Of a stretch of 64,000 nt of DNA, positions 46,322 through 54,943 are shown piece by piece. Numbering within the stretch: position 1 is the first letter of the stretch; each line of letters opens with the position of its first letter. The position numbers and the translations under genes were made by a program. The DNA comes from Aquimarina sp. Aq107 (GTDB lineage: Bacteria; Bacteroidota; Bacteroidia; Flavobacteriales; Flavobacteriaceae), in NCBI RefSeq assembly GCF_943733665.1, contig NZ_OX030782.1, positions 2,506,501 through 2,570,500 on the forward strand, read 5' to 3'. The notes under the pieces were generated by a model, which was not told the DNA's origin, did no database searches, and saw only the letters and a program-made list of their open reading frames with translations.

Positions 46322-46447
46322 ATGAAGACTTCCGATGATCTTGGCTCCTCTCACAAGAAGAGAAGTTCATATTTTTTTATTGCATTTTTTGTAATTGCAA
46401 TATTTTCTATGGCGATAGTAGCTTGGAAATTAGGGGTATTTGAATAA
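46322..46447 (+). CDS. Candidate 41-residue single-span membrane protein
   Basis: The reading frame begins MKTSDDLGSSHKKRSS, a short basic cytoplasmic part, followed by one clear membrane helix of about 20 residues and a short end WKLGVFE. Composition and topology are those of a real small membrane protein. A short inverted repeat (ACATA-N4-TATGT at 46266-46279) lies upstream. No family is recognised. Confidence 0.5.
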   Translation: MKTSDDLGSSHKKRSSYFFIAFFVIAIFSMAIVAWKLGVFE

Positions 46448-46525
46448 CTTTCTAATAATTTAGAAGTTTATATTATGTACTCCCACTATATAATATTAAT
46501 CAAAAAAAAGTAAAGGAATTGAAGA

Positions 46526-46555
46526 ATGGCTCTGTTATGAAAACAGAGTCATTTT
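46526..46555 (+). terminator. Intrinsic terminator
   Basis: An 11-bp stem with one G-T pair (ATGGCTCTGTT with AACAGAGTCAT) and a short loop precedes a T run. It ends the small ORF or thioesterase transcript. The remaining 46448-46750 region holds no ORF I can support. Confidence 0.82.
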
Positions 46556-46701
46556 TAATTCTCTTTTATTACCTTACTAAAATAGCAGAAAATTCTTTCC
46601 TGCAAATCTTACCTTTAATTTTTCGTCCTGATAACCTATTATTTCATCGAAAAGCTAATACCAGCTATACTAAATAATTGTTTCTATCGTTTCGCTAAAA
46701 T

Positions 46702-46713
46702 CTGGTTAACCAG
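46702..46713. promoter_or_regulatory. 12-bp palindrome CTGGTTAACCAG upstream of the cellulase
   Basis: A perfect 12-bp palindrome 38 bp before the ATG of the GH5 gene, in otherwise AT-rich sequence. It could be a regulator site for the cellulase. No -7 box is evident near it. Confidence 0.3.
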
Positions 46714-46750
46714 CATTAATTAAATATATTCAACTCCTCAAAAACAAATT

Positions 46751-48004
46751 ATGAAACTTAACTTTACACATCAAAAACAATTATCTACCCTAATTCTCTT
46801 TTTAATTTTTAGTTCTTTTAGCTATGCTCAAACTGTGGTCGAAAGATATGGTAGGTTACAAGTTAACGGAAGCCACGTTACTGCAGAAAATGGAGAAAAA
46901 ATAAGCCTAGCCGGAATGAGTCTATTCTGGAGTAATGCAGGTGATGGTGGAGATTTCTATAATAGTCAAACAGTAAATCATTTAGCAGATGATTGGAAAA
47001 ACCCTATCATAAGAGCAGCTCTTGGTGTTAAAGAAGATTGGGATGGAGGTACTGGTTATATAGATAATACTGCAGCCCAAAAAGCAAAAATTAGGACTGT
47101 TATAGATGCAGCTATTGCTAAAGGAGTTTATGTAATCATTGATTGGCACACTCATGCTGCGGAAGTATATAAGGATGAAGCCGTAGCATTTTTTACAGAA
47201 ATGGCAGAATTATATGGAAATAATGATCACGTTATCTATGAGATCTATAACGAACCTATAAATCAATCTTGGAATGATGTTAAAAATTATGCTAATGATG
47301 TAATTGCAGGAATACGTTCTAAAGATCCAGATAATTTAATTATCGTTGGGAGCCCAACTTGGTCGCAGGATGTAGATAAAGCTGCTGCTGATCCTATCAC
47401 AGGAGATCCTAACCTAGCCTATACTTTACATTTTTATGCTAATACACATAAACAGTTTTTAAGAGATCGAGCATTAGCTGCTATGAACAGTGGAATTGCA
47501 TTATTTGTTACAGAATGGGGTACTACGGATGCTAGTGGAAATGGTGGATACAATCCACAAGAGTCACAGATCTGGTTAGACTTTATGATTGAAAACCACA
47601 TAAGTTATGTAAATTGGACAGTTTCTCATAAACCAGAAGATTCTTGTGTTGTGAGTCCAAATATGGGAGTACAAGGATTGATAAATGGAAATCTAACAAC
47701 ATCAGGTATTTTTATCCGAAATCATTTACTTGCTCGAGCAGCAACCTTAAGCGTTGATGATTTTACAATTAACAACGAAAAACTATCATTGGCTCAAAAT
47801 CCAGTAAACGATATTCTCTCTATTACCTCTAATACTATAATAGATGATCTAACAATTTATGATATGAATGGAAGATCTGTTTTTTATAAGGATTTAAATA
47901 AGAACAATCCTCAGGTTAATATTAACACCCTAAATTCAGGTAATTACATTTTAAAAGTAAGTTCTAATAGCAATACAACTACCACAAAATTTGTAAAACA
48001 GTAG
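46751..48004 (+). CDS. T9SS-exported GH5 cellulase (Cel5A-like endoglucanase)
   Basis: 417 residues: signal peptide (ends SYAQ), GH5 catalytic domain (about 30-335) and a type IX sorting domain (about 343-417, LSLAQNPVNDILSI to KFVKQ). The acid/base is E168 in IYNEPI and the nucleophile E255 in VTEWGTT; IIDWHTH also fits the family. It should cut internal beta-1,4-glucan bonds at the surface or outside the cell. No carbohydrate-binding module is present. A strong terminator follows. Confidence 0.95.
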   Translation: MKLNFTHQKQLSTLILFLIFSSFSYAQTVVERYGRLQVNGSHVTAENGEKISLAGMSLFWSNAGDGGDFYNSQTVNHLADDWKNPIIRAALGVKEDWDGGTGYIDNTAAQKAKIRTVIDAAIAKGVYVIIDWHTHAAEVYKDEAVAFFTEMAELYGNNDHVIYEIYNEPINQSWNDVKNYANDVIAGIRSKDPDNLIIVGSPTWSQDVDKAAADPITGDPNLAYTLHFYANTHKQFLRDRALAAMNSGIALFVTEWGTTDASGNGGYNPQESQIWLDFMIENHISYVNWTVSHKPEDSCVVSPNMGVQGLINGNLTTSGIFIRNHLLARAATLSVDDFTINNEKLSLAQNPVNDILSITSNTIIDDLTIYDMNGRSVFYKDLNKNNPQVNINTLNSGNYILKVSSNSNTTTTKFVKQ

Positions 48005-48033
48005 TTTTATTAAATAACTTATAAAAATTTTAC

Positions 48034-48071
48034 TAGTAAAGCCTCTAAGAACTATCTTAGAGGCTTTACTA
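48034..48071 (+). terminator. 16-bp perfect-stem terminator, 8 bp before the next start codon
   Basis: TAGTAAAGCCTCTAAG (48034-48049) pairs perfectly with 48056-48071 around a 6-nt loop, followed by ATTTTAT. It should end the cellulase transcript, but it also sits directly in front of the 48080 start codon. Confidence 0.85.
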
Positions 48072-48079
48072 ATTTTATA

Positions 48080-49207
48080 ATGAATACTATTATTTTGCGC
48101 TTTATTTTCACAATTCTAATTACTCAAATTCTAGTTTCTTGCGCTAGTATAACCAATAGCACAGTTAATGACTCTCTAAAATTAAAATATCTAGATGAAC
48201 ACGTAATATATAATGACTCTATTTTTGAGGGCAGTAGAATTGGAGGGCTTTCGGCTATTGAATATCATAAAGAAGAGGATACCTATTACTTTGTTTGTGA
48301 TGACGCAAAAAATCCTAGGTTTTACAAAGCAAAAATTTCTCTTGATAATAATATTATTGATAAAATTGATATAAATCAACTAATCAAAATAAAAGATCAA
48401 GAAAATCAATTTCTGGAGAATAATGTAGCTGACTTAGAAGCTATCAGGATATATGATAAAAATAAATTTATATTAAGTAGCGAGGGATCTATAAAAAACA
48501 AATATGATCCTACCATTTTTATAACAGATATTGATGGGAATTACAAAAGTAAATTTCAACTTCCCTCCTATTTTTTAACAGGTGATAATTCTAAAAATCA
48601 ACCAAGACATAATGGTGTTTTTGAAGGACTTGTCAATGATATAAATAACAAAGGATATTGGGCCGCAATGGAGCTTCCGTTAGAACTTGATGGCGATGAA
48701 CCAACTTTTGATAAATCTGGAGCTCCCATAAGAATTACTCATTTTAATGTAAAAACAAAAACAGCTGACTTTCAATTCACTTATCCACTAGATAAACTAG
48801 CGAAAGATCCTAAAGGAAAATTTGGTGTAAATGGAGTTACGGGCTTATTACAACTTAATAAATCTCAATTTATAATTATAGAACGAGGATACGCCGCAGG
48901 TTATGGTACACAAGGTAACACGGTAAGAATATATTTAGCAAATATAAAAGATGCTACTAATACCGTGGCGTTTGAATTTTTAAAGAATAAAAAATATCAA
49001 TTAGCAACTAAACAACTACTTTTTGATTTCGAAACTATTAGAAATCAACTAACAAATCAGATTGTTGATAATATAGAAGGTATTACTTTTGGCCCTATAT
49101 TAGCAAATGGAAATCAATCGTTATTGTTAATTTCAGACAATAATTTTAATCCAACTTCGGAACAGATCAATCAATTGATATTACTTGAAGTACTAAAAAA
49201 CAAATAA
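48080..49207 (+). CDS. Esterase-like-activity-of-phytase family lipoprotein
   Basis: 375 residues with a lipobox (LVSC, Cys about 21). The domain of the phytase-esterase family covers most of the rest: GGLSAIEYHKEEDTYYFVCDD, RHNGVFEGLVND and the C-terminal IVDNIEGITFGP. The family forms a beta-propeller; phosphatase or esterase activity is suggested only by name. It is preceded by the cellulase terminator and followed 2 bp later by the histidine phosphatase gene, so these two form an operon. Confidence 0.88.
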   Translation: MNTIILRFIFTILITQILVSCASITNSTVNDSLKLKYLDEHVIYNDSIFEGSRIGGLSAIEYHKEEDTYYFVCDDAKNPRFYKAKISLDNNIIDKIDINQLIKIKDQENQFLENNVADLEAIRIYDKNKFILSSEGSIKNKYDPTIFITDIDGNYKSKFQLPSYFLTGDNSKNQPRHNGVFEGLVNDINNKGYWAAMELPLELDGDEPTFDKSGAPIRITHFNVKTKTADFQFTYPLDKLAKDPKGKFGVNGVTGLLQLNKSQFIIIERGYAAGYGTQGNTVRIYLANIKDATNTVAFEFLKNKKYQLATKQLLFDFETIRNQLTNQIVDNIEGITFGPILANGNQSLLLISDNNFNPTSEQINQLILLEVLKNK

Positions 49208-49209
49208 TC

Positions 49210-49728
49210 ATGAAAACTAAATACATCTCTACAGCTATTTTATTAATAGGTATTGTTTTTTCGAGCTGTGCTCAAAAGAAATCTGAAAATGTTAGTACCA
49301 CTACTTATATTTTGGTGAGACATTCCGAAAAAGATCTTAGTGATCCAACCAATAGAAACCCAAACTTAACTGAAGAAGGAAAAAAAAGATCTGAGAATCT
49401 TGTTAGTATATTAGCCGATTTTAAAATTGATAAAATATACAGTACGGACTATGCCAGAACCTTGCAAACTGCCAGTCCTATATCAAAAGACCGAAATATT
49501 GAAGTGTCCATCTACGACCCTAGAAAACTGTATGATGATAAATTTCAAAAAGAAACACTAGGAAAGACATCCATAATCGTTGGCCATAGCAATTCAACTC
49601 CAACCTTTGTTAATAAAATTATGGGAGTTGAGAAATACAGCTCTATTGATGAAAAAAACTATAGTAAGCTTTTTATTATTAAAGTAACAGGAGATGTAAT
49701 AACAGATACTGTTCTTAATATTAATTAA
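49210..49728 (+). CDS. Histidine phosphatase superfamily lipoprotein (SixA/PGAM-like)
   Basis: 172 residues with a lipobox (IVFSSC). The catalytic RHG-type motif reads VRHSEK, the second conserved arginine is in TDYARTLQTA, and the second catalytic His is in IVGHSNST. It should remove phosphate from a periplasmic or surface substrate. It follows the phytase-esterase lipoprotein by 2 bp, so a joint role in organic phosphate use is plausible. Its stop overlaps the next, convergent gene by 4 bp. Confidence 0.92.
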   Translation: MKTKYISTAILLIGIVFSSCAQKKSENVSTTTYILVRHSEKDLSDPTNRNPNLTEEGKKRSENLVSILADFKIDKIYSTDYARTLQTASPISKDRNIEVSIYDPRKLYDDKFQKETLGKTSIIVGHSNSTPTFVNKIMGVEKYSSIDEKNYSKLFIIKVTGDVITDTVLNIN

Positions 49729-50477
49729 CAACAATCATTGTTATCATAAACATAAATATCATCTAGTTCTATTTTAGATAACAGTTTTAATTGATCCTTA
49801 TCAAACATGGAATCTAATTCTGATAAAGGTGTCGATAAATTGCTAGCCTTATAATTATTATAATCAACGAATCTAATTCCATTAACTACCCTAGCATTAT
49901 ATGCTTCTCTAAAACGAATTCCTCCTCCATCTACTGCATATTTATATGCTAAATAATCAATGGTGAAATTTTCTTTATGAATCCAATACATGAATTCATC
50001 TTCATAATCCGTACCGCCACCTTCTTGATCAAAAGTAACTTTGATTTTATAGTAAGCAGAGCCTTTTAACTTAGATTCGCCAACAAGTTCCTTATGAACA
50101 GCTGGGGCATTCAATCCATATGGTAAGTTTGCAAAATAATGCACCGAATTTACACCATCACTAATTTTAGTTACCATCGAATCCACAACTTTAACTTTAC
50201 AACTTTCAATAGTCCTAGACAAGCCTTTATTACTAAGAATATCATGAGTCATACCATCATTGCTGAACACTACTCTTTCTAATTGATATCGCCCATTGCT
50301 GCGTATACTCCTATATTCTTTTCCTCTAAAAGAAAACCTAATCATGACATTATCAAATTTTGCACCTCCAGCATTTTCAATAGCTTTATCGACAATCTGT
50401 TGAGCATTATATTGAATCGTAGGAGTTGCAAAAGATAGTAAAAACAATATCCCACATAAAAATGAAAACTTCTTCAT
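49725..50477 (-). CDS. Secreted DUF6503-like protein
   Basis: 250 residues with a signal peptide. The sequence (AQQIVDKAIENAGGAKFDNVMIRFSFRGKEYRS; the EDEFMYWIHKENFTIDYLAYKY segment) matches the flavobacterial DUF6503/LolA-like beta pattern as I remember it. It ends in CC. Function is unknown. Its 3' end overlaps the histidine phosphatase gene. Confidence 0.75.
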   Translation of the reverse strand: MKKFSFLCGILFLLSFATPTIQYNAQQIVDKAIENAGGAKFDNVMIRFSFRGKEYRSIRSNGRYQLERVVFSNDGMTHDILSNKGLSRTIESCKVKVVDSMVTKISDGVNSVHYFANLPYGLNAPAVHKELVGESKLKGSAYYKIKVTFDQEGGGTDYEDEFMYWIHKENFTIDYLAYKYAVDGGGIRFREAYNARVVNGIRFVDYNNYKASNLSTPLSELDSMFDKDQLKLLSKIELDDIYVYDNNDCC

Positions 50478-50682
50478 AATTTTTCTATTAACTTCAAGAC
50501 TAAAATAGTTGTTACACTATCAATAATTCTAATAATTTTGTTAAACTAAAAACGTAATAGTAATGTTCGTATTAGGCGAATTCTAATAACAAAACTTTCA
50601 TTAAAAGATGTAATTTTAAGTTTATTTTTTTTTAATATTCAAAAAGATAATTATTTTGCAATACCTAAATCTTATGAATACT

Positions 50683-51039
50683 ATGAAATATATATTATTA
50701 TTTTTGGTTTGTATAGCAGCGCAGCCATTATTAGCGCAAGATGCTGCTGCCTATGAAAAAACTACTAAAGCCTTCCAAGAAAATTTTAACGCACAAAATA
50801 TAGATGCTATTTTCGATTTATACTCGACCGAAATGCAGGAAGAAATGACCAAAGAAGGAGTTACACGTTTTATAAAAGGATGTCATTCTCAATTTGGTAA
50901 CCTAAATACACTAACATTTATTGAATCTGCAGAAGGAATCAATAGCTATACAGCAGCTTTTGACAATATTAGTTTAGTAATGGAACTAAAATTAAATCCT
51001 GATGGAAAAATTGGGACTATACAATTTCAAGAACCTTAA
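50683..51039 (+). CDS. Secreted DUF3887-like small protein
   Basis: 118 residues from ATG 50683 (MKYILLFLVCIAAQPLLAQ signal); ATG 50674 is an alternative. An apparent TTG start at 50656 is within a TTATTTTG sequence resembling a -7 box (50651-50658). The mature part (FQENFNAQNIDAIFDLYSTEMQEEMTKEGVTRF) is an NTF2-like helix-strand pattern found in DUF3887 proteins. Function is unknown. The gene ends at a terminator that also holds the smpB promoter. Confidence 0.78.
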   Translation: MKYILLFLVCIAAQPLLAQDAAAYEKTTKAFQENFNAQNIDAIFDLYSTEMQEEMTKEGVTRFIKGCHSQFGNLNTLTFIESAEGINSYTAAFDNISLVMELKLNPDGKIGTIQFQEP

Positions 51040-51063
51040 AAATTTTATTACAATATAAATAAC

Positions 51064-51089
51064 AAAGCTTTCTTTAGGGAAAGCTTTTT
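51064..51089 (+). terminator. Intrinsic terminator before smpB
   Basis: A 9-bp perfect stem (AAAGCTTTC with GAAAGCTTT) and a 6-nt loop precede five T residues. The smpB -7 box starts two bases after it. Confidence 0.85.
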
Positions 51090-51090
51090 G

Positions 51091-51098
51091 TATTTTTG
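51091..51098 (+). promoter_or_regulatory. -7 box (TATTTTTG) for smpB
   Basis: TATTTTTG matches TAnnTTTG, 32 bp before the ATG at 51131. The terminator hairpin of the upstream gene occupies the -33 region, an economical packing. Confidence 0.55.
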
Positions 51099-51130
51099 CA
51101 TACGTTGCAAACTATTTGCATATAAAAATC

Positions 51131-51592
51131 ATGAGTCAAAATAGGATTAATATACTTAATAGAAAAGCTAAATTCGAATACGAATTTTTAGACAAATACA
51201 CAGCTGGAATTAAACTAGTAGGTACAGAAATAAAAGCTATTAGAGAAGGAAAAGCAGGTATTGCAGAAAGCTTCTGTGAGTTTCATAATAATGGAGAACT
51301 CTTTGTTATTAATATGAATATTGAAGAATATTCTCACGCCACCTATTTTAATCATAATCCTAAAAGTGAACGAAAGTTATTGCTAAACAGGCAAGAATTA
51401 AAAAAGCTAGAGAAAGAAGTCAAAAATTCTGGTCTTACCATTATACCTACTAGATTATTTGTAAATGATAGAGGTTTAGCCAAATTAGATATCGCTCTTG
51501 CTAGAGGTAAAAAACTTTATGACAAGCGTGAAACTATTAAAGATCGGGACAATAAACGTGCTCTAGATCGCATAAAAAAAGATTATAAGTAA
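51131..51592 (+). CDS. smpB: tmRNA-binding protein SmpB
   Basis: 153 residues from the ATG at 51131 (MSQNRINILNRKAKFEYEF). A TTG at 51116 would add five residues not found in the family. The OB-fold carries AGIKLVGTEIKAIREGKAGI and the EYSHATYFNHNP loop, and the C-terminal tail KRETIKDRDNKRALDRIKKDYK is the part that mimics mRNA in the ribosome. It delivers tmRNA to stalled ribosomes. The ssrA RNA itself is not in the window. Confidence 0.96.
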   Translation: MSQNRINILNRKAKFEYEFLDKYTAGIKLVGTEIKAIREGKAGIAESFCEFHNNGELFVINMNIEEYSHATYFNHNPKSERKLLLNRQELKKLEKEVKNSGLTIIPTRLFVNDRGLAKLDIALARGKKLYDKRETIKDRDNKRALDRIKKDYK

Positions 51593-51609
51593 TTTTTACT
51601 ACAATCACT

Positions 51610-52197
51610 TTATTCGATCATCATATTATCATATGCTCTCTGTTCCTCTAACTGCAATTTAAGATTTTCAGGATCTTGATCTAATCGTTTTACTGCTTCA
51701 ATATAACCTGGATGATCACTATACTTTAAACTTAAGAAAGCATAAGAAGGTAAAGATAAAAATAAATACCCCAGAAGAAGAAAAACAATAACTCTAGGTA
51801 ATAACCTTTGATAAAAAGGTCTTTTTTCCTTTATAACTTTAATAAACCCAATTATAAAAATAATATTCAGTAGGTTAATCCCTATAATCAGCATTTCTTT
51901 ACCAAACGGCCAACGAAACATTTTAAATAACAACCCTATTAATAAAATAGAAATTGAAATTCCAGTTAATATAGCTCCTACTATCCTCCAGATCGGAATA
52001 CCTTGATAAGATTCCTTTTTAAAAACTTTTAGAAAAGGTATTTCATTAAAAATAGCAAAACCGAAATAAAAATAAAGACAAGAAAACCCTAATAAAGAAA
52101 TAATTGTAATTGTGCTCCCAAAAGGATAATCAAGCAAATAAATTAAAAAACCAATACTAATAGCAATAGGTAAAATATAAAGTTCTAATTTCCTCAT
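51610..52197 (-). CDS. Multi-pass membrane protein with a GldL-like segment
   Basis: 195 residues with five or six hydrophobic segments. The segment GLLFKMFRWPFGKEMLIIGI resembles the conserved helix of the GldL motor protein, but the protein lacks the rest of GldL. No GldK, GldM or GldN gene is near. It follows pcm by 9 bp on the same strand. I cannot assign a function. Confidence 0.7.
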   Translation of the reverse strand: MRKLELYILPIAISIGFLIYLLDYPFGSTITIISLLGFSCLYFYFGFAIFNEIPFLKVFKKESYQGIPIWRIVGAILTGISISILLIGLLFKMFRWPFGKEMLIIGINLLNIIFIIGFIKVIKEKRPFYQRLLPRVIVFLLLGYLFLSLPSYAFLSLKYSDHPGYIEAVKRLDQDPENLKLQLEEQRAYDNMMIE

Positions 52198-52206
52198 TAT
52201 CCTGCG

Positions 52207-52854
52207 CTAATTCTTATCTTCTAATAAAGGTACAAAGCGAAACTCTCCAAATTCATGTTTTTCAAACTTGGTGTCACTTTTACGTATAAATAATGTCATT
52301 ACCTGTGGATCGTTACCAACTGGAATAACTAACCTACCTCCTATTTCTAATTGGGCCAATAAGGGTTTAGGAACATAAGGAGCACCAGCTGTTACGATAA
52401 TACCTTTATAAGGAGCAAACTGCTCCAAACCTTTATATCCATCTCCAAAAGATAGATGTTTAGGACGATATCCTAGTTTTGGTAAAAAAAGTTTCGTTTT
52501 TTTAAAAAGCTCTTGTTGTCTTTCTATACTATAAACTTTGCAACCTAATTCGCATAAAACTGCTGTTTGATATCCCGATCCAGTACCTATTTCTAATACT
52601 TTATCTCCACGTTCAACCTCTAGCAATTCTGATTGAAAGGCTACGGTATATGGCTGAGAAATGGTTTGATCAGCTCCAATTGGGAAAGCTTTATCCTGAT
52701 AAGCATGGTCATCAAAACTAGAATCCATAAATAAATGCCTTGGTATCTTATTAATTGCACCAAGAACCAATTCATCTTTAATTCCTTTGCCAACTATCAC
52801 GTCGACAAGCTGTTTCCTTTTACCAGCGTGTTTTAGCGTATCTTTAGATTTCAT
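52207..52854 (-). CDS. pcm: Protein-L-isoaspartate O-methyltransferase
   Basis: 215 residues. SAM-binding motif VLEIGTGSGYQTAVL (about 78-92), the preceding PIGADQTISQPYTVAFQ substrate loop and the final post-motifs IIVTAGAPYVPKPL and GGRLVIPVG are all present. It repairs isoaspartyl residues in aged proteins. It is cotranscribed with the membrane protein downstream (9 bp spacing). Confidence 0.95.
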   Translation of the reverse strand: MKSKDTLKHAGKRKQLVDVIVGKGIKDELVLGAINKIPRHLFMDSSFDDHAYQDKAFPIGADQTISQPYTVAFQSELLEVERGDKVLEIGTGSGYQTAVLCELGCKVYSIERQQELFKKTKLFLPKLGYRPKHLSFGDGYKGLEQFAPYKGIIVTAGAPYVPKPLLAQLEIGGRLVIPVGNDPQVMTLFIRKSDTKFEKHEFGEFRFVPLLEDKN

Positions 52855-52974
52855 TAGGGTAGATTAACGAGATAAAATTACGTAAAGATTTTAAAGAATA
52901 ACGAACAATTTGAGCATTAAAATGATTATTTTATATTTTAGATAGAATTAAGATTTATAAATTATAAATAATAC

Positions 52975-52982
52975 TATTTTTG
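52975..52982 (+). promoter_or_regulatory. -7 box (TATTTTTG) for the Gfo/Idh gene
   Basis: TATTTTTG matches TAnnTTTG, 16 bp before the ATG at 52999, giving a leader of about 10 nt. Confidence 0.5.
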
Positions 52983-52998
52983 TGTAAAATCTTGAATT

Positions 52999-53982
52999 AT
53001 GCTCAAAGCCGGAGTACTTGGCGCAGGACACCTTGGAAAAATTCATCTACGTCTCCTGAAACAATCTGAAAATTACGAACTGGTTGGTTTTTATGACGCC
53101 AGTGAAAAACAAGCAAAAGCTATTGCAGAAGAATTTGGTTATCAATTATTCAATTCTGTAGAAGAATTGATAGCTGCGGTGGATGTTGTAGATATTGTAA
53201 CACCTACTTTTGCTCATTTTGAAGTAGCTAAACAAGCCATACAAGCTGGAAAACACGTCTTTATAGAAAAACCAATTACCAATACGGTTGAAGAAGCTGA
53301 AAAACTAATTGAGCTTGCTAATACTCATAATGTAAAGGGTCAGGTTGGTCACGTAGAACGTTTTAACCCAGCATACACTTCTGTTTCCAAGAAGATTGAT
53401 AATCCAATGTTTATCGAAGCTCATAGATTAGCTGAGTTTAATCCTAGAGGAACGGATGTTCCTGTTGTTTTAGACTTAATGATTCATGATATCGATGCGA
53501 TACTAAGTGTTGTGCATTCTGATGTAAAACATATTAGCGCCAGTGGAGTGTCTGTAATAAGCGAAACTCCTGATATCGCAAATGCTCGTATCGAATTCGA
53601 AAATGGATGTGTCGCTAACCTTACTGCAAGTCGTATCTCTTTAAAAAACATGCGAAAAGCTAGATTTTTTCAGAAAGATGCCTATATCTCTGTTGATTTC
53701 TTCGAGAAAAAATGTGAAGTAGTAAAAATGAAAGATGCGCCAGAAAAACCTGGTGATTTTGATATGATCTTGCAAAATGCGGAAGGTATAAAAAAACAAA
53801 TCTATTTTGATAATCCAGAAGTTCCTTCGAATAATGCAATATTAGACGAACTAGACACTTTTGCCGAAGCTATTAATAACGATACGACTCCTATTGTATC
53901 CTTGACTCAAGGTAAAAAAGCACTGGAAGTAGCATTACAGATTATTGGATGTTTTAAAGACGACCAACAACAAAAAGCATAA
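52999..53982 (+). CDS. Gfo/Idh/MocA-family NAD(P)-dependent oxidoreductase
   Basis: 327 residues. The Rossmann N-terminus shows GAGHLGKIHLRLL (about 8-20), and the family motif EKPITNTVEEAEKL contains the conserved EKP. The C-terminal sandwich domain includes HDIDAILSVV with the catalytic-type His. The substrate cannot be predicted; sugar or inositol derivatives are usual. It is followed 46 bp later by the 3-hydroxyacyl-CoA dehydrogenase gene. Confidence 0.93.
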   Translation: MLKAGVLGAGHLGKIHLRLLKQSENYELVGFYDASEKQAKAIAEEFGYQLFNSVEELIAAVDVVDIVTPTFAHFEVAKQAIQAGKHVFIEKPITNTVEEAEKLIELANTHNVKGQVGHVERFNPAYTSVSKKIDNPMFIEAHRLAEFNPRGTDVPVVLDLMIHDIDAILSVVHSDVKHISASGVSVISETPDIANARIEFENGCVANLTASRISLKNMRKARFFQKDAYISVDFFEKKCEVVKMKDAPEKPGDFDMILQNAEGIKKQIYFDNPEVPSNNAILDELDTFAEAINNDTTPIVSLTQGKKALEVALQIIGCFKDDQQQKA

Positions 53983-54028
53983 ACAAACATAAATACACCA
54001 TAAAGGTGAATCACAACAACTATAATTC

Positions 54029-54916
54029 ATGAAAAACGTAGCAGTAATTGGTGCTGGAACGATGGGGAATGGAATTGCCCATACTTTTGCACAAAAAGGT
54101 TTTAAAGTTCAATTAATTGATATTTCTCAGCAGTCACTAGATAAAGGATTGGCAACAATCACTAAAAATCTTGATAGAATGATTGCTAAAGAAAAAATTT
54201 CTGAAGCTGACAAAGAGGCTACTCTTGGTAATATTTCGACATATACAAGTATCAAAGAAGGTGTAGAATATGCTGGTCTTGTGGTAGAAGCAGCCACAGA
54301 AAATGTTGATTTAAAACTAAAAATATTTAAGGATCTAAGTGAAGCATGTCCAGAAGACACAATCTTAGCTACGAATACTTCTTCTATTTCTATTACCCAG
54401 ATTGCTGCGGTAACTAAAAGACCTGATATGGTCATAGGAATGCATTTTATGAATCCTGTACCAATCATGAAATTGGTAGAGATCATAAGAGGTTACAACA
54501 CATCAGATGAAGTAACCAATACGATCATGGAAATGTCCAAAACGTTAGGCAAGGTTCCTGTAGAAGTTAATGATTATCCTGGTTTTGTTGCGAATAGAAT
54601 TTTGATGCCTATGATCAATGAATCTATTGAGACTTTATATAATGGCGTTGCTGGAGTATCTGAGATCGATACAGTTATGAAATTAGGAATGGCTCACCCA
54701 ATGGGACCTTTACAATTAGCTGATTTTATAGGATTAGACGTCTGCCTTTCTATTCTTAATGTAATGTATGATGGTTTTAAAAACCCAAAATATGCACCTT
54801 GTCCATTGTTAGTTAATATGGTAATGGCAGGAAAACTTGGAGTAAAAAGTGGTGAAGGTTTCTATGATTACTCAGAAAGCAGAAAAGCAGAAAATGTAGC
54901 AAAGCAGTTTGTATAA
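54029..54916 (+). CDS. 3-hydroxybutyryl-CoA dehydrogenase
   Basis: 295 residues, the typical length. The NAD-binding motif is VIGAGTMGNGIAHTFA (5-20). The catalytic segment is ATNTSSISI, then HFMNPVPIMKLVEII with the active-site His, and the C-terminal domain has NDYPGFVANRILMPM. It oxidises 3-hydroxyacyl-CoA in fatty-acid degradation or the butanoate pathway. No other beta-oxidation gene lies beside it. Confidence 0.94.
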   Translation: MKNVAVIGAGTMGNGIAHTFAQKGFKVQLIDISQQSLDKGLATITKNLDRMIAKEKISEADKEATLGNISTYTSIKEGVEYAGLVVEAATENVDLKLKIFKDLSEACPEDTILATNTSSISITQIAAVTKRPDMVIGMHFMNPVPIMKLVEIIRGYNTSDEVTNTIMEMSKTLGKVPVEVNDYPGFVANRILMPMINESIETLYNGVAGVSEIDTVMKLGMAHPMGPLQLADFIGLDVCLSILNVMYDGFKNPKYAPCPLLVNMVMAGKLGVKSGEGFYDYSESRKAENVAKQFV

Positions 54917-54943
54917 ATTGGAAGTAAAAGATATGATTGTTTT

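Noticed and set aside
51116..51130. TTG start for SmpB five codons upstream
   Set aside because: The added residues are absent from the family and ATG 51131 gives the standard N-terminus.
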